A stretch of 12,321 bases of DNA from positions 51,430-63,750 of the forward strand of contig HF985432.1 in assembly GCA_000432015.1 (NCBI GenBank), written 5' to 3'. Each line of letters opens with the position of its first letter. Positions within the stretch are counted from its first letter, which is position 1. This DNA comes from Clostridium sp. CAG:1024. GTDB taxonomy: Bacteria; Bacillota; Clostridia; Christensenellales; CAG-138. The notes beneath the pieces were generated by a model that saw nothing but the letters and a program-made list of their open reading frames with translations, had not been told where the DNA came from and made no database searches. The position numbers and the translations under genes are program-made. Below, in pieces: positions 6,460-12,321 of the stretch.

Positions 6460-7146
6460 TTACTCCTTCTCCTTTTCACGGATCAGGCGGAGCATTTGCT
6501 CCGTCACCTCATCGATCGTGAGCGACGAGGAATCGATCAGCACGGCGTCCTCCGCACGTCGAAGAGGCATATAGTCGCGCTCCATATCGTTTTTATCGCG
6601 CGCCGCGATCTCACGTTCGATCTCCTCCAGCGTTTTATCCGTTCCGCCGCGCCGCAGCAGTTGCTGATATCGCCGCCGCGCCCGTTCCTCTACGCTGGCT
6701 GTTAGATAAAACTTGTACGGCGTGTCCGGCAAAACGTTTGTCGTAATGTCCCTTCCATCCATGACCACGTCGTTTTCTTCCGCAACGCGGCGCTGCAGCT
6801 CCGTAAGCTTCCTGCGCACAGCCATATGCAATCCGACCATCGACGCGCCCATGGAAATACTGTTTGTGCGCAGCTGACCCGTGACATCCTCTCCGGACAA
6901 ATACACATGCTGCACGCCCGCATCGTCATACCGTACCGCAATATTCGCGTCCGGCAAAATGCGCTCCATGGCTTCTCCATCGCCCGGGTCAACGCCCGCA
7001 CGCTCCGCAAGCAGCGCCACAGCGCGATACATTGCGCCCGTATCCAGATACCGTGCGCCGAGCTTGTCCGCAAGCGCTCGTGCGATCGTGCTTTTGCCCG
7101 CACCCGCGGGACCGTCGATCGCGATATTCAAATGCTGCTTACTCAC
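6460..7146 (-). CDS. cmk: Cytidylate kinase
   Basis: A 228-residue P-loop kinase that phosphorylates CMP and dCMP with ATP, feeding CTP/dCTP pools. The Walker A motif GPAGAGKST is at residues 12-20. The NMP-binding region carries LDTGAMYRAVAL (about 34-45), the DGRDITT segment recognises the cytidine nucleotide, and the lid region has ARDKNDMERD with conserved Arg and Asp residues. Length is normal for the family. The start is GTG at 7146, with GGGAGGAG about 5 nt upstream. It overlaps the end of the flavoprotein gene by 8 nt, which suggests coupled translation. In many Clostridia cmk sits directly before plsC and ispH, as here. Confidence 0.95.
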   Translation of the reverse strand: MSKQHLNIAIDGPAGAGKSTIARALADKLGARYLDTGAMYRAVALLAERAGVDPGDGEAMERILPDANIAVRYDDAGVQHVYLSGEDVTGQLRTNSISMGASMVGLHMAVRRKLTELQRRVAEENDVVMDGRDITTNVLPDTPYKFYLTASVEERARRRYQQLLRRGGTDKTLEEIEREIAARDKNDMERDYMPLRRAEDAVLIDSSSLTIDEVTEQMLRLIREKEKE

Positions 7147-8359
7147 CGATGCTCCTCCCTGCCAATGCGCCCGTTGACCATGCGATCTGCAGATTATAAC
7201 CGCCGGTCAGCGCATCCACATCCAGCACCTCTCCGGCAAAATAGAGTCCCCGCATTACTTTTGATTCCATCGTAGAGCTTGAGACCTCCGACACCTTCAC
7301 GCCGCCCCGCGTGATCACCGCCTCTTCGATCGGCCTTGTTCCGCGGACGGTCAGCGGCAAACGTTTCAGCGTTTCAACGAGCCGGCGCCGAGCTTCTTTT
7401 GAAAAAACGCTGACCGGCATGGCCGGATCGATCTTTGCAAGTTCCAGAACGGTACGCAGCAGTCGTTCCGGAAGCAATGAATGCAGCGCGCCCAGAACAT
7501 TCTTCTGTTTGTTCTCATCGAGTTCCCGCAGGAGCCGCGCATTGAGCTGCGCTTCATCCAGCGCAGGTTTTAGATCGATGGCAAGTGTAAGCCCCGCCGG
7601 TTCGTCCGCTACGATGGACGACAGCGTCAGTACGAGAGGTCCGGAAATGCCGAAATGTGTCAAAAGCAGCTCGCCCTGCTGGTCGAACACCTTTTTCTTG
7701 CCGCGCCTTGCCGAAAGACCGACGTTTTTGAGCGTCAGCCCCGAAAGCGCAAACGGCCAGTCCTCCTCCGTTACAAAAGAAATAAGCGATGGCTTGCCCG
7801 GCAGCACGGTATGCCCCGCCTGCGCCGCAAAGCGGTAGCCGTCGCCCGTGGAGCCCGTCTGCGGGTAACTGAGCCCGCCTGTCGCCACAACGACCGCCTC
7901 CGCGGGAAGAAACGCACCGCCTGTCCGCACGCCCGTTACGGCGCCGTCCGCATAACAGACCGCACTGACTGCCGTATTCAGGCGAACATCGACGCCGGAA
8001 TCTCTAACGTATCGTTCCAATGCGCGCAGAATGTCGCTCGACTTATCCGACGCAGGAAACACCCTGCCCCCACGTTCCGTTTTGAGCGGCACGCCGAGCG
8101 ATTCGATAAGCCGCTGGACGGCCTGATTATCAAACGCCGCAAACGCGCTGTACAAAAATCTCGGGTTGTGGGTGACAGCAGCGAAAAACGCATCGCGCTC
8201 CGCGCAGTTGGTCACATTGCAGCGGCCTTTGCCCGTAATGTAGAGCTTTTTGCCGAGTTTTTCATTCTTTTCAAGCAGGGTGACCGCGTGGCCCGCGCGC
8301 GCCGCTTCCGCAGCCGCGATCATGCCGGCGGCTCCCCCGCCCACAACGCAGACTCTCAC
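7139..8359 (-). CDS. HI0933/YhiN family NAD(P)/FAD-dependent oxidoreductase
   Basis: A 406-residue flavoprotein of the HI0933 family (also annotated as BaiN-like or aminoacetone oxidase family). The N-terminal Rossmann dinucleotide motif GGGAAG is at residues 7-12, with the E of LLEKNEKLGKK as the likely ribose-binding acid. It is followed by the family signature YITGKGRCNVTN. Further conserved blocks are VVATGGLSYPQTGSTGDG, LLTHFGISGPLVL, ITRGGVKVSEV and the C-terminal FAD-contacting GLYFAGEVLDVDALTGGYN. The physiological substrate of most members is not known, and a bile-acid role assigned to one member should not be transferred here. The start is GTG at 8359 in a 4-nt GTGA overlap with the regulator stop codon. 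It overlaps cmk by 8 nt at its 3' end. The link to cmk is common in Clostridia. Confidence 0.93.
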   Translation of the reverse strand: MRVCVVGGGAAGMIAAAEAARAGHAVTLLEKNEKLGKKLYITGKGRCNVTNCAERDAFFAAVTHNPRFLYSAFAAFDNQAVQRLIESLGVPLKTERGGRVFPASDKSSDILRALERYVRDSGVDVRLNTAVSAVCYADGAVTGVRTGGAFLPAEAVVVATGGLSYPQTGSTGDGYRFAAQAGHTVLPGKPSLISFVTEEDWPFALSGLTLKNVGLSARRGKKKVFDQQGELLLTHFGISGPLVLTLSSIVADEPAGLTLAIDLKPALDEAQLNARLLRELDENKQKNVLGALHSLLPERLLRTVLELAKIDPAMPVSVFSKEARRRLVETLKRLPLTVRGTRPIEEAVITRGGVKVSEVSSSTMESKVMRGLYFAGEVLDVDALTGGYNLQIAWSTGALAGRSIGE

Positions 8360-9228
8360 GGCTCCACCCCCGTGCTCTGCGGGTCAGTCATGTAAACGCC
8401 CTCCGCGCTCCAGATCTGTTCCAGCTGTGTCAGATGTTGATATGCTTCGTCCTGCCGTGCCAACCCGATGGCTGCAATGATCGCATTGATGAGCGACAGC
8501 GGCGCGACAAGCGAATCTGCAAAGGACGCCATGTCGCTGCGTGCGCAAAGCGTAAAGTCCGCAAAGGCTGCCGACGGCGACGTCGGAAGGTCGGTCAGGG
8601 AAATGACCGTCGCGCCCTGCGCCTTCGCATAGCGCATGGCGTCGATCGTTCGCACGCTGTACCGCGGAAAGCTGATACCGAAGCAAACATCCTCCGGCCC
8701 CAAGCGCACCATGCGCTCATATATATCCTGCACCGCGCCGTTGACAAACATAACGTTATCGCAGACAAAGTCCAGATAATACGTCAAAAACTGTGCGAGC
8801 GACATGGCGCTGCGGATACCGAGCACATAGATCCTGCGCGCATGAAGGATCGCATTGATCGCGCCGCGAAAGCTGTCGTTGTCGATCATTTCGATCGTAG
8901 CGCGGATGTTATTCATGTCCGAGGTGAGCACCGTGCGCAGCATCTCGTCCTGCGGGATCGAGGCTGCAAGGCGGATTCTCTGTACGCTCGTCAGCCTGTG
9001 GCGGATGAGTTCCTGCAAGGCCTCCTGCAGGGCCGGATACCCGTCCAGGCCGAGCGAGTATGCAAAGCGCACGACCGTGGATTCGCTGACGCCCACGGTA
9101 TCGCCGAGCTTTGCCGCGGTCATGAACGCCGCTTCGTCATAGGAATGCACAATGTAATCCGCGATGCGCTTCTGGCCTTTGGAAAACAGGCTTCGATTAT
9201 CCTCGATGATCTTCAGAAGCCCTTCCAT
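8356..9228 (-). CDS. MurR/RpiR family transcriptional regulator (HTH + SIS)
   Basis: A 290-residue regulator. Residues 1-78 form an RpiR-type winged helix domain with the helix-turn-helix at about 36-58 (MTAAKLGDTVGVSESTVVRF). A SIS phosphosugar-binding domain occupies about 125-260, with IYVLGIRSAMSLAQ and an ISFPRYSVRT segment in the position usual for the phosphate-binding loops. Relatives repress or activate sugar-phosphate genes in response to ligands such as N-acetylmuramic acid 6-phosphate or ribose 5-phosphate. The ligand here is unknown, because no sugar catabolic gene is adjacent. The ATG at 9228 overlaps the surE 3' end by 16 nt, with GGAGGG 9 nt upstream inside surE. Its stop overlaps the next start by 4 nt. 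The inverted repeat upstream of surE is a possible autoregulatory site, which is inference only. Confidence 0.93.
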   Translation of the reverse strand: MEGLLKIIEDNRSLFSKGQKRIADYIVHSYDEAAFMTAAKLGDTVGVSESTVVRFAYSLGLDGYPALQEALQELIRHRLTSVQRIRLAASIPQDEMLRTVLTSDMNNIRATIEMIDNDSFRGAINAILHARRIYVLGIRSAMSLAQFLTYYLDFVCDNVMFVNGAVQDIYERMVRLGPEDVCFGISFPRYSVRTIDAMRYAKAQGATVISLTDLPTSPSAAFADFTLCARSDMASFADSLVAPLSLINAIIAAIGLARQDEAYQHLTQLEQIWSAEGVYMTDPQSTGVEP

Positions 9229-9992
9229 TGCTCTGTACCCTCCAATTCGCTCTTGACGCTGTCCATGCGGCTGTAACAGGTCAGATCATAGCCGAGCGGC
9301 GTCACGGTGACATAGCCCCGGCTCGCCCAATACTCGTCAATGTCTGCCGTCCCCACGTTTGTAATACGTTCCCGCGGCGACCAGTAGTATTTCCCGCCGC
9401 GCGGATCCAACCGCTCGATGTACGGCAGCGCATATTCCTCCACGCAGATCGGGGCACACTTAATGCCGCGCAGCTCCTCCATCGGAAGATCCGGCACGTT
9501 GACGTTCAGGAGCGTTCCAAACGGCAGTGGATGCGCCGCAAGATAGTCCGCCATAAACACGGCGATCCTTGCCGACGTGTCCATATACTTTGGACGAAAC
9601 TCGAGGCACGACATGGCGATCGCCTGGTATCCCAAAAGCGCCGCTTCATGTGCGGCCGCAACCGTGCCGGAATACAGCACATCCGTGCCAAGGTTCTGTC
9701 CGAGATTGATGCCGGAAATGACCATGTCCGGTTTGTCAAACAAATTGCCGAGGCCAAGGCGCACGCAGTCCACAGGCGTTCCCGTGACCTCATATGCCGG
9801 CACGCCGGGCAGCCCCGGAAGCGGATACGGATTTGCGCGCAACGGTGTGAACAGCGTCATGGCACGGCTCACAGCGCTCTGCTGCGTCGCGGGCGCGGAG
9901 ACAAAGACCTCGTGATGCTCGGACAGCGCCCTTGCAAGCGCGCGGATCCCCTCGGCAGAAATGCCGTCGTCATTGCTCAATAATAATTTCAT
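9213..9992 (-). CDS. surE: 5'/3'-nucleotidase SurE
   Basis: A 259-residue metal-dependent phosphatase that dephosphorylates nucleoside 5'- and 3'-monophosphates. Metal-binding residues are all present: D8 and D9 in the N-terminal SNDDG motif, S39 in the QQSAVS loop and N96 in SGINLGQNLG. The YSGTVAAAHEA segment (107-117) completes the active site. Length is normal. The ATG at 9992 has GGAG 7 nt upstream. It is the first gene of the six-gene operon, with its own sigma-A-like promoter 30-58 nt upstream. Its 3' end overlaps the regulator gene by 16 nt. In the operon context it may balance nucleotide monophosphates with Cmk, which is inference. Confidence 0.95.
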   Translation of the reverse strand: MKLLLSNDDGISAEGIRALARALSEHHEVFVSAPATQQSAVSRAMTLFTPLRANPYPLPGLPGVPAYEVTGTPVDCVRLGLGNLFDKPDMVISGINLGQNLGTDVLYSGTVAAAHEAALLGYQAIAMSCLEFRPKYMDTSARIAVFMADYLAAHPLPFGTLLNVNVPDLPMEELRGIKCAPICVEEYALPYIERLDPRGGKYYWSPRERITNVGTADIDEYWASRGYVTVTPLGYDLTCYSRMDSVKSELEGTEQWKGF

Positions 9993-10021
9993 GCAGGAAC
10001 TCCATCAAAATGTTTCAATGT

Positions 10022-10050
10022 AGTATACCATTTTCCGGGAAATATGAAAA
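10022..10050 (-). promoter_or_regulatory. Sigma-A promoter of the surE-ispH/S1 operon
   Basis: On the minus strand, TTTTCA (10050-10045; 4 of 6 to TTGACA), a 17-bp spacer and TATACT (10027-10022; 5 of 6 to TATAAT) with TGG in the extended -10 position. The predicted start lies near 10015, giving a short leader of about 20-25 nt before surE. Confidence 0.7.
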
Positions 10051-10054
10051 GAGA

Positions 10055-10080
10055 TGCAGGAAGATTTCACATTTCCTGCA
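10055..10080. repeat. Perfect 8-bp inverted repeat upstream of the surE promoter
   Basis: TGCAGGAA (10055-10062) and TTCCTGCA (10073-10080) are separated by 10 nt and end 5 bp upstream of the -35 box. A third TGCAGGAA lies at 9992-9999, beside the surE start codon. The arrangement suits an operator. On the minus strand the hairpin is followed by TCTCTTTTC, so a weak terminator for feoB readthrough is an alternative. Confidence 0.5.
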
Positions 10081-10136
10081 AATAGAGCCCAGATATTGTG
10101 TTTCACCGAACCGTTCTCCACTATCCCTGTCACAAG

Positions 10137-10155
10137 AAAGGGGACGTTTCCCTTT
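10137..10155 (-). terminator. Weak terminator overlapping the feoB stop codon
   Basis: AAAGGG and CCCTTT arms (10137-10142 and 10150-10155) with a 7-nt loop. On the minus strand the 3' arm runs into CTTTCTTGTG. The stem is short and the T-run interrupted, and it shares two bases with the feoB TAA (10154-10156). Termination is plausible but leaky. Confidence 0.4.
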
Positions 10156-12283
10156 ACACGGGCAGCAAAATACTCCCGATGCGATAGATCAATGCGGCAA
10201 GAAGAAACGCTGTCCCCGTCTGGTAGATCACCATGAGCAGTGTCAGCCGCGCGCTGTGCAGTTCGCGCCGCATGGTCGCGACGGCCGCCGCGCAGGGCGG
10301 ATACAGCAGCACGAACACTAAGAAGCAATAGGCGGAAAGCGGCGTAAACAGGCCCGCTATCGCTGCGGGCAGGGCGCTCCCCGCCACGCCGAGAAACAGC
10401 GTCAGCGCCGCGCTCACCGCCTCCTTTGCGACAAGTCCCGTCAGAAGGGCTACGGCGGCCTGCCACGAGGCGAAGCCCAGCGGTCCGAACAGCGGTGCAA
10501 GCCGTACGCCAAACAGGCCGAGCAGACTGGTCTCCGTTTGTTCCGTGAGCGTGAGGTTCCCGTCAAAATGCGTCAGCGTCCAAAGCAGCACGCTCATACA
10601 GAGGATGACCGTCCCGGCCCGCGAAACGAAATGCCACACCCGCTCGCCGACATGCAGAAACGTTGTCTTGAGCGACGGCGCGCGGTATGGCGGCAGTTCC
10701 AGCACAAAGGGCGCACGGTTTTCCGAAAAGACCGTTTGTCGGAACAAAAGGCCCGTAAGCACGCCCATCACAAGTCCGAGCAGATACAGGCTCAGCACGA
10801 TCAGTCCGCGGTGCTTCGAGAAGAACGCGCCCGCAAGCAGTCCGTAGACCGGCAGCTTTGCAGAGCAGGAAACAAAGGGAAGCAACAGGATGGTCATGCG
10901 CCGTTCACCCTCGTTTTCCATCGTGCGCGCCGCGAGCGTTGCCGGCACTGTACAGCCGAAGCCCATGAGTACGGGAATGAATGCTTTCCCGGACAGTCCG
11001 AATCGTTTCAACGCACGATCCATTAAAAAAGCCGCCCGTGCGAGATACCCACTGTCCTCCAGCAGCGAAAGAAAGAAAAACAGCAGCGCGATCTGCGGCA
11101 AAAACGTCAGCACGCTGCCCACGCCGCCGAGTACGCCCTCCGTCAACAGCGATGCGAGCCACGCAGGTGCTCCCGCGTTTGCAAGCCATGTCCCTGCCGC
11201 TCCCATCACCGCGTCGCCCGCAAGGCTCTCGATCGCAGTGGAAAGAAACGCCCCCAGCGTATCGAACGTCAAAAGGAAAATCAATGACATGAGCGCAAAG
11301 AACAGCGGGAGCCCGATGACCTTATGCGTCAGCACCGCATCGATACGCTCCGTCGCGCTGCGCCCGTGGGACGACGGTCTGAAAACGCAGGCACGACAGA
11401 CCGCAGTGATGGCCCGGTAGCGTGCATCCGCAAATACCGCCGCCGCATCCATTTCCGTATCGGAAAACGCATTGCGCGCTGCCGTGACCGCCAAGCGTTC
11501 ACCGGGCAGCATTGCCAGGCGCGCTTCGACCCCGGCAGTTCCCAGCAGCAGCTGCTCCGCCGCCCATGCGGTCGGAATACCGTTTCGCTCCGCCGCCGCG
11601 CCGATCGCTCGTTCCATCTCCGCATACCGTCGTTCCGCTTCGCCGTTCAGCGGGCAGCGAAGCGGCGCTTCTTTCCACCGGCCGTTTTGCACACAGTCGA
11701 GCAGGCGTGCAAGGCAGTCTGTCAGCGCTTCCAGCCCCTGTCCCGTCCGGGCGCTGACGGGAACGACCGGCAGGCCGAGCCGCCCCGCAAGGCGCGCGCA
11801 GTCGATCCGGAGGCCCTGTGACGCCGCTTCATCCATCATGTTCAATGCGAGCACGGCGGGACTTCCGAGCGAAGCGATCTGCAGCGTCAGATACAGGTTC
11901 CGCTCCAAGTTTACCGCGTCCGCAACGATGAGCACGGCATCCGCCTGCCCGCTGAGCAGATACTCCCGTGCGACCGTTTCCTCCGTGGAGTTTGCGGTAA
12001 GCGAATACACGCCCGGAAGATCCACGAGCGTCAGATCGTACCTGCCCGCGGCGGCGCGCCCCTCCTTGCGTTCCACGGTCACGCCGGGCCAATTGCCCAC
12101 GGTTTCCCGCGCCCCTGTCAATGCGTTGAACAGCGTTGTCTTGCCGCAGTTCGGATTGCCTGCGATCGCGAGGCGCGCGCCGTTTCTTTCCGTCTGTTCC
12201 GAAGGTTCCGCAGAGCCGCAGCCGCCGCATTTCCCGCAGCAGGAAGTCTTTGTATACGCACATCCAAGGGCCTGTTCTGTCAA
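10154..12283 (-). CDS. feoB: Ferrous iron transport protein B, N-terminus uncertain
   Basis: A protein of at least 709 residues for GTP-dependent Fe(II) uptake across the cytoplasmic membrane. The N-terminal G domain has G1 GNPNCGKTT (42-50), G2 T69 in NWPGVTVE, G3 DLPG (88-91), G4 NMMD (148-151) and G5 VSARTGQG (about 175-182). A helical GDI-like segment follows, then the polytopic core with both Gate regions: GFGCTVPA with its conserved Cys, and FVSCSAKLPVY. The C-terminal helices are complete. A Cys-rich N-terminus (C8, C15, C16, C19, C22) precedes the G domain and may bind metal. The assigned start is TTG at 12283 without a properly spaced ribosome binding site. The frame stays open to the right edge with no ATG or GTG, so the true start may lie outside the window. 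An upstream feoA is expected but not visible. Confidence 0.92.
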   Translation of the reverse strand: MTEQALGCAYTKTSCCGKCGGCGSAEPSEQTERNGARLAIAGNPNCGKTTLFNALTGARETVGNWPGVTVERKEGRAAAGRYDLTLVDLPGVYSLTANSTEETVAREYLLSGQADAVLIVADAVNLERNLYLTLQIASLGSPAVLALNMMDEAASQGLRIDCARLAGRLGLPVVPVSARTGQGLEALTDCLARLLDCVQNGRWKEAPLRCPLNGEAERRYAEMERAIGAAAERNGIPTAWAAEQLLLGTAGVEARLAMLPGERLAVTAARNAFSDTEMDAAAVFADARYRAITAVCRACVFRPSSHGRSATERIDAVLTHKVIGLPLFFALMSLIFLLTFDTLGAFLSTAIESLAGDAVMGAAGTWLANAGAPAWLASLLTEGVLGGVGSVLTFLPQIALLFFFLSLLEDSGYLARAAFLMDRALKRFGLSGKAFIPVLMGFGCTVPATLAARTMENEGERRMTILLLPFVSCSAKLPVYGLLAGAFFSKHRGLIVLSLYLLGLVMGVLTGLLFRQTVFSENRAPFVLELPPYRAPSLKTTFLHVGERVWHFVSRAGTVILCMSVLLWTLTHFDGNLTLTEQTETSLLGLFGVRLAPLFGPLGFASWQAAVALLTGLVAKEAVSAALTLFLGVAGSALPAAIAGLFTPLSAYCFLVFVLLYPPCAAAVATMRRELHSARLTLLMVIYQTGTAFLLAALIYRIGSILLPV

Positions 12284-12321
12284 GCCCTGTGCGAGCGCTC
12301 CGTTTTTCGCTATCGGCAGTC

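Noticed and set aside
5552..6574. Plus-strand open frame of 340 codons opposite ispH, plsC and cmk
   Set aside because: It spans three real minus-strand genes and their junctions, has no recognisable domain and starts with no ribosome binding site.

Overview
The window is about 12.3 kb of moderately GC-rich bacterial chromosome and looks like a Clostridia-type Firmicute, probably an uncultured gut lineage. The main support is a gene encoding HMBPP reductase (IspH) fused to a four-domain ribosomal S1-like protein, preceded by plsC, cmk and an HI0933-family flavoprotein, an order typical of Clostridia. VanW and VanZ proteins, an AGCS amino-acid/cation symporter, short gene overlaps and strong GGAGG-type ribosome binding sites agree with this. 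The window opens inside a vanW gene and closes inside, or within a few codons of, the start of a feoB gene. I saw no tRNA, rRNA, CRISPR array, transposase or phage gene.

Layout, left to right. (1) Positions 1-1174, plus: 3' part of a VanW-domain protein, closed by a strong terminator at 1190-1231. (2) 1246-1731, minus: VanZ-family membrane protein, convergent with vanW. (3) 1748-3076, plus: AGCS symporter, divergent from vanZ with only 16 bp between the start codons. (4) 3077-3523: convergent intergenic region without a credible gene, holding inverted repeats and the terminator of the operon to its right. (5) 3524-9992, minus: a tight six-gene operon transcribed surE > rpiR-type regulator > HI0933-type flavoprotein > cmk > plsC > ispH-S1, with junctions that overlap or are separated by 3-5 nt, a good sigma-A promoter at 10022-10050 and a terminator near 3463-3505. 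(6) 9993-10153: intergenic region with that promoter, a perfect 8-bp inverted repeat and a weak terminator. (7) 10154-12283 or beyond, minus: feoB.

The operon joins nucleotide salvage (SurE), CMP/dCMP phosphorylation (Cmk), phosphatidic acid synthesis (PlsC), the last step of the MEP isoprenoid pathway (IspH) and translation (S1), together with a SIS-domain regulator and a flavoprotein. It is a growth-linked housekeeping operon with an embedded phosphosugar-type regulator.

I do not see a clearly new multi-gene system. The points most worth a second look are a strong internal ribosome binding site inside the ispH-S1 fusion, the repeat around the surE promoter, the almost leaderless divergent vanZ/AGCS starts, the Cys-rich FeoB N-terminus, the structured 3115-3193 segment, and an Illumina-adapter-like sequence in the first 15 bases.
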